Numbered from the stretch's first letter, positions 52,516 through 61,917 are shown. The stretch is 64,000 bases of DNA from Curtobacterium sp. MCBD17_035 (GCF_003234815.2 NZ_CP126279.1:2108001-2172000); one strand, 5' to 3'. Notes: generated from the sequence alone by a model not told the origin. Program-made: numbers and translations.

Positions 52516-54020
52516 CCGGGCCGGTCGCACCGTCGCCCTCGCACACCCTGCCCGCCGTGGTCGACACGGTCGTGGTCGGGGCCGGCATCGGCGGGATCGC
52601 GGTGGCGTCGGGCCTGTTGCGGGCGGGACACCGGGACCTCGTCGTCCTCGAGCGCGCGGACGACGTCGGCGGGACGTGGCGTGACAACGTCTACCCCGGC
52701 GTGGCATGCGACATCCCCGCCCGTCTCTACGCGTTCTCGTTCCGCCCGAACCCCGACTGGAGCCGCCGGTTCGCGCCCGGCGCGGAGATCCAGGCATACC
52801 TGCAGGGCGTGGCCCGCGCCGAGGGCGTGACGCCCCACGTGCGCTTCGGCACCGAACTGCTCGACGCGCGGTGGCACGAGGGACCCGAGGACGCGGCCGG
52901 CTGGGTCCTCACCACGAGCCGCGGGGTGGTCCGGTGCCGCTCGCTGGTCCTCGCGGCCGGCCGGCTGTCGGAACCCCGGCTGCCGGCCGTGCCGGGGCTC
53001 GATCGGTTCCCCGGCACCGTCGTCCACAGCAGCGCGTGGGACCCGACGACGTCGGTGGCGGGCGCGCGGGTCGCGGTGATCGGTACCGGTGCATCGGCGG
53101 TGCAGCTCGTGCCGCACGTGGCGGTCGAGGCGGCACGGACGGTCGTGTTCCAACGCTCGGCGCCCTACGTCGTCCCGCGGAACGACGAGGCGGTGCCGAC
53201 GACGGAGCGCGAGCACGCCGCGGCCGACCCGGCGTTCCTCGCGCGCGAGCGCGCCACGCTGTTCGACCAGGCCGAGGCTGGGCACGTCGCCCGCCGCGCT
53301 CCCGGCGCCGCCCGCGACGCCCTGCGTCGGCTCGCGCTCGACCACCTCGCCGCGCAGGTGCCCGACCCGGCGATGCGACGCGCGCTCACCCCGGACCACG
53401 AGATCGGGTGCAAGCGGGTCCTGCTCTCGGACGACTACTACCCGGCGCTGGCGTCCGGTCGCGCCGTGCTCGAGTCGTCGGCGCTCGTCGCGGTGGACGA
53501 CACGGAGGCCGTCGCCGACTCGGGGCGCCGGCACCCGGTCGACGTGATCGTGCTCGCGACGGGCTTCGCCGCCACCGACCCGCCCGTCGCCCGACGCGTG
53601 CGGGGCCGCGACGGCCTGTTGCTCGCCGACCACTGGGGCGGCGGGATGACGGCCTGGGCGACGACCCTGGTGGCCGGGTTCCCCGACCTGTTCGTCGTCG
53701 ACGGGCCCAACGCGGCGCTCGGCCACAACAGCGCCGTCGACATGATCGAGACGCAGGCACGGTTCGTCGTCGCGGTCCTGCGACGCGCGCGGGCCGACGG
53801 TGCGCGCACGGTCGAGGTGGACGCCGACGCCGAGCGCCGATGGACCGCGGACCTCGACGCGATGGCCGCGGGCACGGTCTGGCTGACCGGCGGGTGCCGC
53901 AGCTGGTACGTCGACGAGCGGAGCGGCCGGCTCACCCTGCTCTGGCCGGGGACGGCGCGCGCGTTCCGGCGGACCCTCGAGCGGTTGGCCACCCAGCCGC
54001 TCCCCCGACGACCGGCCTGA
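52512..54020 (+). CDS. Flavin-containing / Baeyer-Villiger-type monooxygenase
   Basis: A 502-aa class B flavoprotein monooxygenase. FAD loop VVVGAGIGGIAVASGLLRAG, then LERADDVGGTWRDNVYPGVACD, the fingerprint FPGTVVHSSAWD (FxGxxxHxxxW, about residues 163-174), the NADPH loop VAVIGTGASAVQLVPHVA and DVIVLATGF. These fit Baeyer-Villiger monooxygenases acting on ketones. GTG at 52512 overlaps the FbiC stop (GTGA), so it is translationally coupled to FO synthase; the class itself does not use F420. It converges on the reverse transcriptase gene, 14 bases apart. Confidence 0.92.
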   Translation: MTGPVAPSPSHTLPAVVDTVVVGAGIGGIAVASGLLRAGHRDLVVLERADDVGGTWRDNVYPGVACDIPARLYAFSFRPNPDWSRRFAPGAEIQAYLQGVARAEGVTPHVRFGTELLDARWHEGPEDAAGWVLTTSRGVVRCRSLVLAAGRLSEPRLPAVPGLDRFPGTVVHSSAWDPTTSVAGARVAVIGTGASAVQLVPHVAVEAARTVVFQRSAPYVVPRNDEAVPTTEREHAAADPAFLARERATLFDQAEAGHVARRAPGAARDALRRLALDHLAAQVPDPAMRRALTPDHEIGCKRVLLSDDYYPALASGRAVLESSALVAVDDTEAVADSGRRHPVDVIVLATGFAATDPPVARRVRGRDGLLLADHWGGGMTAWATTLVAGFPDLFVVDGPNAALGHNSAVDMIETQARFVVAVLRRARADGARTVEVDADAERRWTADLDAMAAGTVWLTGGCRSWYVDERSGRLTLLWPGTARAFRRTLERLATQPLPRRPA

Positions 54021-54034
54021 GATGCATCGCGCGC

Positions 54035-55573
54035 TCACCACGCGATCCGTTCGAACTCTGCTCGCAATGCCGCTCCGCGCGCCGGGTGCACCTGCTCCAC
54101 CCAGCCGACCCGTCCCTCCAGATGGGCGCGGAAGTCGGCGTGGTCGCCGCGGTCCTGCGACGCCGGTCCGTACCGCACGCAGTTGTGCAGGACCGCTCGG
54201 AGGCGGTCGAGCTCGCGTCGGCCGACGCCGGGCACCGCGTTCACGACCACGCCCGTGACCGACTGGCGGACCCCCTGCCGCCGCACGCGCGTCTTCCGGG
54301 GGTTCAGCGCGTGCCCCTCGTCGGCGACGATCCGGTCGACGCCGCGCAGGAACGCGTCGGGTCGCGCGGCGATCGCGCCGTCGCCGCTGAACGCCAGGTC
54401 GTCCGCGTACCGCGTGTAGACGGCGTCCGCGGCCTGCGCCCACCCGGCGAGCCGGGCGTCGAGTCGGCGGAGCGACAGGTTCGCCAGCGCCGGCGATGAC
54501 GGCGCCCCCTGCGGCAGGTGTGGCGTGGCGAGGGCCTGGCGGAGCGCCCACCGCTCGTCGAGGTCCCCGCCCGGCGGCATCGCGCGGAGCACCGCGTCCG
54601 GCACGACGTGCGTGCACAGTCCGGTGAGCACGTGCGCCACCGGTTCGGCGTACCCGACCCGGCGGAAGATCCCGTACACGCGGGAGGCCGGGACGGCCGC
54701 GAAGAAGGACACGAGGTCGGCACTCACGACGACGTCGTGCCCGACGTGGACCTCGGCACCGGACAGCGCGCTGCGACCGCGCACGAAGCCGTGCACCGCG
54801 TCGGACAGCGGGAGGGGCGCCAACACCTGGTCGAGCACCACCCGCTGCATCGTCCGGAGCTGGTGGAGCGGCGCCTCGAGCAACCGCGGGTTCCGTCCCG
54901 GGCGCTGGACCCACCGGTGCTCGTAGTGGTGGAGCGGACTCCCGGCCGGGACCCGACGGTTCCACCCGCGGGTGTCGGCGAACCAGAGCAGCCGCTCGGT
55001 GGTGACACCGAGCAGCGCCGCGAGATCGGGCAACGCGTCGACGACGGGAACGTGCGCCGCGACCGGAGCCGCGACCACGGGTGCGACCGTGCGCACCCGG
55101 AGCCGCACGGGCCGGCGGGCCGTGAGGCGTGCGAACGCCGCGGTGAACGAGCGGTCGGACGCGAGGACCCCGGCCAGCCGACGCGGCGCGTCCCGTGGGG
55201 CGCGCGGGTACACGGCGAGGACGGCCGCGACCGCGGGCTCGACCAGACCCGGACGGCGTCCGACCGTCGTGGTGCCGGCGGCCGAGAGCTCCGCGGGTCG
55301 CCACGCCGACGCGGCCAGGAAGGCGTCCGCGAGCGCGATCGCCGTCTCGACGAGACCGGCCGACCGCTCCGGGGCGACGAGCCGCGAGGTCGGTGGCGGC
55401 CCAGCGTGCTGGTGGTCCCCGGACGACTCGTCGTGCCGTTCGGGAGCGTCAGCGCGCGGAGCGCGCCCGAGCTCCTGAGGCGTGTGTTCCTGGTCGATCC
55501 GCGTGCCCCGGGGTAGCCCCGGAGAGGATGCAGCAGCGCGTGCTCCATCCGCCTCGCCCGGGGACCACCGCAC
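54035..55573 (-). CDS. Retron-like reverse transcriptase with long N-terminal extension
   Basis: A 512-aa RNA-directed DNA polymerase. Fingers: RWVQRPGRNPRLLEAPLHQL (221-240) and HGFVRGRS (261-268). Palm: SADLVSFFAAV with catalytic Asp286, QGAPSSPALAN (355-365), YTRYADDLAF with Asp391 and Asp392, LNPRKTRV (423-430). Two retron-type marks are visible: VTG at 439-441 and GAEVH (272-276) at the NAxxH position, with N changed to G. There is no maturase or HNH domain. Residues 1-65 are low complexity; 66-180 are helical and unrecognised. GTG at 55573 is the only start before a stop, with AGGGTGAG upstream. It lies 43 bases after cofC. Confidence 0.88.
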   Translation of the reverse strand: MRWSPGEADGARAAASSPGLPRGTRIDQEHTPQELGRAPRADAPERHDESSGDHQHAGPPPTSRLVAPERSAGLVETAIALADAFLAASAWRPAELSAAGTTTVGRRPGLVEPAVAAVLAVYPRAPRDAPRRLAGVLASDRSFTAAFARLTARRPVRLRVRTVAPVVAAPVAAHVPVVDALPDLAALLGVTTERLLWFADTRGWNRRVPAGSPLHHYEHRWVQRPGRNPRLLEAPLHQLRTMQRVVLDQVLAPLPLSDAVHGFVRGRSALSGAEVHVGHDVVVSADLVSFFAAVPASRVYGIFRRVGYAEPVAHVLTGLCTHVVPDAVLRAMPPGGDLDERWALRQALATPHLPQGAPSSPALANLSLRRLDARLAGWAQAADAVYTRYADDLAFSGDGAIAARPDAFLRGVDRIVADEGHALNPRKTRVRRQGVRQSVTGVVVNAVPGVGRRELDRLRAVLHNCVRYGPASQDRGDHADFRAHLEGRVGWVEQVHPARGAALRAEFERIAW

Positions 55574-55616
55574 GGGCTCACCCTAGTGCGCAGCGGATCG
55601 TCGTGGTGGTGCGGGA

Positions 55617-56198
55617 TCAGGACCGGGCGAACGCCGCCAGCGTCCGCGGCCCCAGGCCGGACCCGAGGCCGGCCAGGTGCGCGCGGGTGTCGACGTCACG
55701 TCGGAGGCCGGTGAGGCCCGGCAGGTCGAGCTCCGTGTAGCCCTGGGCCCGATGGGCGCGGGCGGAGCCGCGTCCGAACTGCGGGCGGTGGTCGTGGCCG
55801 TGGAGTGCCGTGAGCAGGACGGTGCCGGTCCCGTCGGCGTCCGGCAGCACCGCGCGCGGGTACGCCGCCGCCGCCGCGAGCGCGGCACGGAGCTGCGCCG
55901 CGTCGAGTGCGGGCAGGTCGCCCTGGAGGACTGCGGTCGGGCCGTGTGCGCACGTCGCGACGCCCGCGAGCACCGCGGCGTCGAGGCCGCGGCCCGGGTC
56001 CTCGACCACGGTGACGGCGAGGGCGTGGAAGGCCGGCGCGGACGACGGGTGGGTCACGACCACGACCGGCGCGACCGTGGCGGCGACGGCGACCGTGTCG
56101 AGCGCGATGGCGAGGGCCTGCTCGGGCGTGGCCGCGAGTCGCGTCTTGGCCCCCGCCGTGCCCTTGACCGGGACGACGATGGTCCAGTCCGGGGTCAC
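55617..56198 (-). CDS. cofC: 2-phospho-L-lactate (phosphoenolpyruvate) guanylyltransferase
   Basis: A 193-aa nucleotidyltransferase that supplies the GTP-activated lactyl or enolpyruvyl donor for F420. The signature is [16 protein letters not shown] at the N-terminus; [15 protein letters not shown] carries the metal Asp, and [12 protein letters not shown] the late conserved segment. In actinobacteria the enzyme (FbiD) prefers phosphoenolpyruvate. GTG at 56198 overlaps the cofE stop by 4 bp. The reverse transcriptase gene follows. Confidence 0.93.
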   Translation of the reverse strand: MTPDWTIVVPVKGTAGAKTRLAATPEQALAIALDTVAVAATVAPVVVVTHPSSAPAFHALAVTVVEDPGRGLDAAVLAGVATCAHGPTAVLQGDLPALDAAQLRAALAAAAAYPRAVLPDADGTGTVLLTALHGHDHRPQFGRGSARAHRAQGYTELDLPGLTGLRRDVDTRAHLAGLGSGLGPRTLAAFARS

Positions 56199-57031
56199 GG
56201 CACCTCGGTGGGCGGCAGGATCCGGTGGGTGCGGGTCTGCTGGGCCTGCTCGGCCGCGGCCGCGGCCGCGGCCAGACCGGCCTCGTAGCCGTCGCGGTGC
56301 GCCTCGGCGGAACCACGCCGGAACCAGTCGCGCTCGGCCGGGTACTGGAGCACCCGCGCGCCGGGCGCGTCGGCGTCGAGCAGGTGCCCGAGTCCGCGGA
56401 CCACCGCGACCGGGAGACCCGTCGCCTTGCCCTTGGCCAGGTCTGCCGCGGCGGCGATCTCGTCGCCGACCGCCGGAGCGGTCACCCCGAGTGGCCGTCC
56501 GCTCGCGTCGAGGGTCCCGGCGAGGTCGACGAGCAGCCGGACGCCACTCGCGCCGATCGCGACGTCGGTCTGCCCGGTGCGCCACGCCCGCCCGAGCGTG
56601 TCGGTGACGACCACGCCGAGGCGGAGGCCGAAGCGGGCCTCCAGGGCCGTGCGGATGCGGCGGGCGGAGGCGTCCGGGTCCTCCGGCAGACGGAGGACGG
56701 TGCCGTCGGCGGTGTTCGAGGCGTCGACCCCGGCGGCGGCACCGACGATGCCGAGCCGGTTCTCCACGATCCGGGTGACCCGCCCGTCGGGGGTGGGACG
56801 TTCGGCGACGACGCGGACGGTCTCCTCGGCGATCACGCGGTCACGATCGGCGGCGGGGGCCGTCCGCCCCTCGGCCTTCGACACGACCTTGCTCGTCACC
56901 GCGAGGACGTCGCCGTCGGCGAGCGCCTGCTCGGGGTCCGCGGCGATGGCGTCACCGATGAGCGCGGCGAGGTCGGCACCCGGAACGACCTCGGGCACGC
57001 CGTGGATGGCGAAGACGGTGAACCGGGTCAC
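56195..57031 (-). CDS. cofE: Coenzyme F420:L-glutamate ligase
   Basis: A 278-aa CofE-family ligase that adds glutamates to F420-0. [17 protein letters not shown] is the N-terminal family motif, then [41 protein letters not shown] and [20 protein letters not shown]. It has only the ligase domain; the C-terminal nitroreductase-like domain of mycobacterial FbiB is missing, though the tail has about 40 extra residues rich in Ala. GTG at 57031 overlaps the stop of the preceding gene (GTGA). Confidence 0.94.
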   Translation of the reverse strand: MTRFTVFAIHGVPEVVPGADLAALIGDAIAADPEQALADGDVLAVTSKVVSKAEGRTAPAADRDRVIAEETVRVVAERPTPDGRVTRIVENRLGIVGAAAGVDASNTADGTVLRLPEDPDASARRIRTALEARFGLRLGVVVTDTLGRAWRTGQTDVAIGASGVRLLVDLAGTLDASGRPLGVTAPAVGDEIAAAADLAKGKATGLPVAVVRGLGHLLDADAPGARVLQYPAERDWFRRGSAEAHRDGYEAGLAAAAAAAEQAQQTRTHRILPPTEVP

Positions 57032-58029
57032 CTGGTCAGCTTCGGCAGGACCGCGTCGGAGAACACATCGATCCATTCTCGCTGGTTCCGCCCGACGTTG
57101 TGCAGGTAGATCCGGTCGAAGCCGAGGTCCGCGTACCGCTGCAACGCCCGGAGGTGCACGTCCGGGTCGCTCGAGATGACCATGCGGCCGTCGAAGTCCT
57201 CGGGGCGGACGAGCTTGGCCATCTGCTCGAACTCGAACGGCGAGCGGATGTCGGCCTTCGGGAACTTCATGCCACCGTTCGGCCACTCGACCATCGCGTT
57301 CCGGAGCGCCTCCTCGTCGGTCGGCGCCCAGGACAGGTGCACCTGGAGGACGCGGGGCATGGTCGACGGGTCCTTGCCGGCCTCGCGCGCGCCCTCGTCG
57401 AACTTGGCGAACAGGCCCGCGATCTTCTCGAGCGGTGCCCCCACCGTGATGAGGCCGTCGACCGTCCGCCCGGCGCGCTTGGCGGTCACGGGACCGGCGG
57501 TGGCGACGAGGATCTCCGGCGGCACCTCGGGCATGGTCCACAGCCGGGTCGACTCGAGCTTGAAGAAGGTGCCGGAGTGCTTGACGTCCTTGCCCGCGGC
57601 CGAGGCCCGGAACAGCTTCTGCATGACGTCGATGGCCTCGAACATGCGGTTGATGCGTTCCGGCGTCTCGGGCCAGTACTGCCCGACGACGTGCTCGTTG
57701 AGCGCCTCGCCGGATCCGAGTCCGAGCCAGTGCCGGCCCGGGTACATGGCGGCGAGGGTCGCGGACGCCTGGGCCACCATCGCCGGGTGCCAGCGGAACG
57801 TCGGAGCCGTGACGCCGGGCCCCATGTCCCCCCGGGTCCGTTCGCCGATGGCGGTGAGCACGTTCCACACGAACGAACTCTGACCCTGCGCGGGGACCCA
57901 CGGCTGGAAGTGGTCGGCGGCCATCACCCCCGAGAACCCGTGCTGCTCGGCGTACTCGCTCAGCGCGACGGCCTCGGTCGGGTGGAACTGCTCGAGCATG
58001 GCGGCGTAGCCGATGGTCGGTCCGGTCAC
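57028..58029 (-). CDS. F420-dependent dehydrogenase, LLM class (FGD-like)
   Basis: A 333-aa luciferase-like TIM barrel. [67 protein letters not shown], and [20 protein letters not shown] all match the F420-dependent glucose-6-phosphate dehydrogenase family. DHFQPW holds the catalytic His/Trp region of that enzyme. True FGD function would need the phosphate-site residues checked. It probably reduces F420 for other enzymes. GTG at 58029; the gene is coupled to cofE. Confidence 0.9.
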   Translation of the reverse strand: MTGPTIGYAAMLEQFHPTEAVALSEYAEQHGFSGVMAADHFQPWVPAQGQSSFVWNVLTAIGERTRGDMGPGVTAPTFRWHPAMVAQASATLAAMYPGRHWLGLGSGEALNEHVVGQYWPETPERINRMFEAIDVMQKLFRASAAGKDVKHSGTFFKLESTRLWTMPEVPPEILVATAGPVTAKRAGRTVDGLITVGAPLEKIAGLFAKFDEGAREAGKDPSTMPRVLQVHLSWAPTDEEALRNAMVEWPNGGMKFPKADIRSPFEFEQMAKLVRPEDFDGRMVISSDPDVHLRALQRYADLGFDRIYLHNVGRNQREWIDVFSDAVLPKLTR

Positions 58030-58154
58030 GGGATGCGTCCTCCTGTCGTGGGGGCCCGTGCGCCTGATGCATCCGCGGTCCGGGCTCCGGCTCGATCGTA
58101 CGGGCGGTCAGGTCATGACGCTGGCTGCGGATCCGCGACGACCATCCGCTCCGC

Positions 58155-59171
58155 TCACGCTCCCCGGGCCTCCAGCCCGAGCGCCAGCGCGGCCCGCGCC
58201 ATGTCGGCCGTGGCGTCGTCGTCGGTCATCCAGAGCGGGACGGCCCGGGTCGGGAGCCCGTCGCGCTGCAGCTCGGCCGCGGCGTCCGCGTCGACCTCGT
58301 CGACGAGCCAGGCGTCGAGCAGCCCGCCGTCCCGGCGGGCGCCGTAGTGCCGTGCGATCCCCGCGGCTGTCGCCTCGACGCCGGCCACCGCACAGCAGAC
58401 GTCGGCCATGCCACGCACCGGTCGACCTCCGATCACCGGGGCGACGCCGACCACCGGACCCCGGGCCGCGGCGAGCGCCTCGCGGACCCCCGGCACGCCG
58501 AGCATCGTCCCGATCGACACCACCGGGTTCGACGGCGCGAGGAGCACGACGTCGGCACCACGGATCGCCGCCGCTGCCGCCGCACTGACCGACGCCCGTT
58601 CGACGCCCTGCTGCACGAACCCGTGCGTGGGGATCGCGGCGCGATGGCGCACCCACCACTCCTCGAAGTGGATGCGGTCCCGGGTGCCGTCGGGACGGTC
58701 GACGTCGACGAGGGTCGGGACCTCGTCGTCGGTCACGGGCAGGAGCGTGACGTCGAGGGCCCACCGCGCTGCCAGCCGCGCCGTGGCGCGGGTGAGGTCG
58801 TCACCGTCGCGGAGCATCGCGGTGCGGGCGATGTGCGTACCGAGGTCGAGGTCGCCGAGTGTGAACCAGGGCCACCCCACGCCGTAGGCGGTGAGCTCGG
58901 CACTGACGCGTTCGGACTCACCGGCGCGCCCCCATCCGCGCTCGGTGTCGTTCGCGTCGGCGAGGGCGTACATGACGGAGTCGAGGTCGGGGCACACGCG
59001 CAGCCCGGTGAGCCAGAGGTCGTCACCCGTGTTCACCACGACGGTGACGTCGAGGTCCTGCTGCCGCGCGAGGTGCCGCACGCCGCGCGCGAACCGTCCC
59101 CCGCCGACGCCGCCGGCGAGCACGGTGACGGAACGGCGGGTGGGCACGGGTGTCGAGGTCGAGGAGGCCAT
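58155..59171 (-). CDS. cofD: 2-phospho-L-lactate transferase
   Basis: A 338-aa enzyme that transfers the phospholactyl (or phosphoenolpyruvyl) group to FO, giving F420-0. [20 protein letters not shown] is the nucleotide loop, [19 protein letters not shown] and [16 protein letters not shown] the FO and metal sites, and [19 protein letters not shown] the late signature. ATG at 59171 is preferred over one 7 codons upstream. It is the first gene of the minus-strand F420 run and is 125 bases before the FGD-like gene. Confidence 0.95.
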   Translation of the reverse strand: MASSTSTPVPTRRSVTVLAGGVGGGRFARGVRHLARQQDLDVTVVVNTGDDLWLTGLRVCPDLDSVMYALADANDTERGWGRAGESERVSAELTAYGVGWPWFTLGDLDLGTHIARTAMLRDGDDLTRATARLAARWALDVTLLPVTDDEVPTLVDVDRPDGTRDRIHFEEWWVRHRAAIPTHGFVQQGVERASVSAAAAAAIRGADVVLLAPSNPVVSIGTMLGVPGVREALAAARGPVVGVAPVIGGRPVRGMADVCCAVAGVEATAAGIARHYGARRDGGLLDAWLVDEVDADAAAELQRDGLPTRAVPLWMTDDDATADMARAALALGLEARGA

Positions 59172-59510
59172 GCGTCTGATCCTCCCAGGCACCGGGAACG
59201 CCAGGGAACGCGGCTGGATCCGGCACGAACCGGCAACAGGAGGAGCACGTCCCCCACATCCTCCGACATGCGTCGTGGCGCCGGGTCCCAGGCCGCAGAA
59301 GCGCGCCGAACGGCTCCGTTTGTCCCCCGTTCGATGGGTGGCACCCGGACATGCGGGACGGCACGGCCGAGGACGCGTTGCATCACCTTCGTCGACGTCA
59401 GCCCGTACGGCGCGTCGCGATCACACCGGAGCAGGGCCCGACGTCCACGCGCTCCAGAGCAGACCCGAGAAGCAGACCCGAGAAGCACCACCGACATCAG
59501 GGAGAACGCG
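59172..59510. other. Divergent cofD / PRC-barrel intergenic region
   Basis: This 339-base gap has no credible gene. It contains a possible stress-sigma promoter and, just before the PRC-barrel gene, a perfect 13-bp direct repeat (59461-59473 and 59474-59486). No clear cofD promoter was found. Confidence 0.5.
59318..59341 (+). promoter_or_regulatory. Possible SigB/SigF-type promoter of the PRC-barrel gene
   Basis: GTTT (59318-59321) and GGGTGG (59336-59341) are separated by 14 bases, close to the GTTT-N14-16-GGGTAT consensus of actinobacterial general-stress sigma factors. It lies 170 bases before the ATG. Confidence 0.4.
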
Positions 59511-60371
59511 ATGATCGACACCACCACCATGAACGACATCTTCGACGCGACGGTCATCGACCGTGACGGCGACAAGGTCGGCACCGTCAAGCAGGTCTAC
59601 GTGGACCAGAACGACGGTCACCCGCTGTTCGCCAGCGTCTCGACGGGCCTCTTCGGCACCTCCGAGTCCTTCGTCCCGCTCGAGAACGCGGACTACAGCA
59701 GCGGCACGCTCACCGTCGGGTACGACAAGGCCAAGATCAAGGACGCCCCGCGGGTGGACGCCGACGGCCAGCTCGGCATCGACGAGGAGAACACCCTGTT
59801 CTCGTACTACGGCATCACCGGCGGCACCGGCACGACGGACACCTACGCGGGCACGGACACCACCACGACCGGCACCGACACCACGGGCACGGTCGGCACC
59901 GACACCACGGGCACGGTCGGCACCGGCACCACGGGCTTCGAGGGTGCCGGCCACGACACCTCCGGCCCCGACACCGACGACGCCATGACCCGTTCGGAGC
60001 AGCACCTCCAGGTCGGCACGCAGCAGGTCCAGACCGGCCGTGCGCGCCTCCGCAAGCACGTCGTCACCGAGCAGCAGAACGTCACCGTCCCCGTCCAGCA
60101 CGAGGAGGTCCGACTCGAGCGCGAGCCGATCACCGACGCGAACGTCGGCGCCGCGACCGACGGCCCGGAGCTCAGCGAGGAGGAGCACGAGGTGACCCTC
60201 AGCGAGGAGCGCGTCGTCGTCGACAAGGAGACCGTGCCGGTCGAGCGCGTCCGCCTCGGCAAGGACACCGTCACCGAGCAGGAGAACGTGACCGAGGACG
60301 TCGCGCACGAGGAGATCGAGCTCGAGGGCGACGCCGGCACCACCGGCACGACGGGCACCACGCGGAGCTGA
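59511..60371 (+). CDS. PRC-barrel and DUF2382 (YsnF-like) stress protein
   Basis: A 286-aa protein. Residues 5-75 form a PRC-barrel (ATVIDRDGDKVGTVKQVYVD). A flexible linker (about 100-155) is built of Thr/Gly/Asp repeats, in part from 24-bp DNA repeats. Residues 165-280 form DUF2382, with two paired repeats LRKHVVTEQQNVTVPVQHEE and LGKDTVTEQENVTEDVAHEE. Such proteins are induced by stress in actinobacteria and firmicutes; the mechanism is unknown. AGGGAG precedes the ATG, and a strong terminator follows. Confidence 0.88.
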   Translation: MIDTTTMNDIFDATVIDRDGDKVGTVKQVYVDQNDGHPLFASVSTGLFGTSESFVPLENADYSSGTLTVGYDKAKIKDAPRVDADGQLGIDEENTLFSYYGITGGTGTTDTYAGTDTTTTGTDTTGTVGTDTTGTVGTGTTGFEGAGHDTSGPDTDDAMTRSEQHLQVGTQQVQTGRARLRKHVVTEQQNVTVPVQHEEVRLEREPITDANVGAATDGPELSEEEHEVTLSEERVVVDKETVPVERVRLGKDTVTEQENVTEDVAHEEIELEGDAGTTGTTGTTRS

Positions 60372-60389
60372 GTCCGCAGCGCCGTCACC

Positions 60390-60431
60390 ACGACGACGGC
60401 CCGCCACCCCTCGGTGGCGGGCCGTCGTCGT
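60390..60431 (+). terminator. Terminator of the PRC-barrel gene, 19-bp stem
   Basis: Arms 60390-60408 and 60413-60431 pair perfectly around the loop CCTC, 19 bases after the stop codon. Confidence 0.85.
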
Positions 60432-60512
60432 TCGTCGTGCACGACGCGTCCGGACCGCCGACCCCGAAGAGGGGCCTGTGCGGCAGCTGGGAGGCGCCGG
60501 TACGGTCGCCGC

Positions 60513-61901
60513 ATGGGGGAACTCCGTGACACCGCCGTTCCGTCCGAGCCCGCGGGAGCGGCGGCCCCGCCGTTCCGGTTCCGCCGCCCGCCCGGGTGGC
60601 CCGAACCGTCGGCGGAGTGGGTCGCCCTGCACCAACTGTGGGAGCCGCCGGAGGGCTGGGCCCCGGCACCGGGCCTCCCGGCCGCGCCACGCGGATGGCG
60701 CTTCTGGACGCGCGATCGCGCGGCGATGCTCGCGTTCCTCGGCCCGTCGTGGTCGGCAGCCAGACGCGCCCGCTGGATCGCAGCGGTCGTGTTCCTGGCC
60801 GGCGTCGTCGTCACGGCTGTCGGGGCGGCCTCGCGCGGACCCTTCGCCGTCGCGAGCGGCGCGATCCTCGTCGGCGGCGTGCGCCTGATCGTGGCGCACC
60901 GTCGTGAACGACAGCTGGTCGGCGACGCCGTGGAGCGCATCGCGACCGACGCGCGGAGCTGGCGTGCCTGGGCGGTGCCGCAGCGGGCGCGTCGGCGGGC
61001 GGACGCCCTGGGCACGCCGTGGCTGACCGATGACCAGGCCGTGACGGCGTGGTCATCGGAGGCGTGGGGCACATCCACCGCCTCGCCGTTCGTCGAACCC
61101 GGGCGGACCACCCCCACGCAGCTGCACGAACGGCTGACCCGCCGACGGCGATCGGACACGGTCGGTGCGAGCGCCGTCGTCGCGGTGACGGCCCTCGTCG
61201 TGGCGGCCGGACTCGTCGTACCCGCCCTGCCGTCACCGGCACACGGTCCGGTGACGGCCGCGGGCCGCTCTGGAGGCCCGGGCACCGCCGACGGCACGCG
61301 CGCCGGCGGTCCCGCACCGCGAGCCGAGGACGACGTCCACGTCACCGACGTCCCCGACGCCGACGTCGGCCGCTACTGCGACCCGTCACCGACGCTGCCG
61401 GGCGCCACGGACGACGGCGGGTGCTGGGCCTGGACCCTCTCGACGACCACGACGTGCCGCGCGCGCGTCGAGGTCGGGTTCGCCGACACCGCGACAGGCG
61501 TCGCCACCCGCCTCGCGCTGCGGTTCGTCGACGTCCCCGCGGGCGTCCCCGTCGTCCTCGTCGAGTCCGGGAACGAGGCGTACGCCGGGGTCCAGGACGT
61601 CATCTGCCACGAGGTCCGCCCGTCGCTGCTGCCGGTGTCGGTCGACGGTCAGGTCCCCGCCACCGCCTACCCCGACGCGTGCAGCACCCTCGGGTGCGTC
61701 GGCTTCCGGCTCACCCCGCACGAGACCTGCCCGATGTCGACGATCACCATCGGCGTCGCGTCACGGCAGGGTGGCCAGGACGACCGACGGGTCGTGGAGT
61801 CCGAGCCGCTCACCGACGGCACGCCGACCACCGCGTTCGTCGGCGGCGTCGGCGGCGGGGACGCCGCGACGATCCGCGCGATCACCTGCGGCGGGGTCTG
61901 A
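60513..61901 (+). CDS. Membrane-anchored protein with cysteine-containing C-terminal domain, function unknown
   Basis: A 462-aa protein. The N-terminus holds two adjacent short GW/W-P segments (RRPPGWPEPSAEW and PEGWAPAPGLPAAPRGW, about 20-60) that resemble cytosolic DUF2510-type motifs. Hydrophobic helices lie at about 85-107, 110-130 and 212-238. The C-terminal 220 residues would be outside the membrane and contain several Cys residues in pairs (GRYCDPS, GGCWAW, TTCRARV, VICHEV, DACSTLGCVGF, ETCPMS, ITCGG), suggesting a disulfide-bonded beta domain. No family is recognised. Confidence 0.7.
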   Translation: MGELRDTAVPSEPAGAAAPPFRFRRPPGWPEPSAEWVALHQLWEPPEGWAPAPGLPAAPRGWRFWTRDRAAMLAFLGPSWSAARRARWIAAVVFLAGVVVTAVGAASRGPFAVASGAILVGGVRLIVAHRRERQLVGDAVERIATDARSWRAWAVPQRARRRADALGTPWLTDDQAVTAWSSEAWGTSTASPFVEPGRTTPTQLHERLTRRRRSDTVGASAVVAVTALVVAAGLVVPALPSPAHGPVTAAGRSGGPGTADGTRAGGPAPRAEDDVHVTDVPDADVGRYCDPSPTLPGATDDGGCWAWTLSTTTTCRARVEVGFADTATGVATRLALRFVDVPAGVPVVLVESGNEAYAGVQDVICHEVRPSLLPVSVDGQVPATAYPDACSTLGCVGFRLTPHETCPMSTITIGVASRQGGQDDRRVVESEPLTDGTPTTAFVGGVGGGDAATIRAITCGGV

Positions 61902-61917
61902 CCGGACGACCGGCGGA

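Noticed and set aside
49806..54020. Single 1,400-codon open frame spanning FO synthase and the monooxygenase
   Set aside because: Only its last 502 codons encode a recognisable protein (the monooxygenase, GTG at 52512). The first part is an out-of-frame shadow of FbiC.
54035..55573. Group II intron or diversity-generating retroelement
   Set aside because: No maturase X or HNH domain follows the palm, no intron RNA domain V-like end was seen nearby, and no template/variable repeat pair or accessory avd gene is present.
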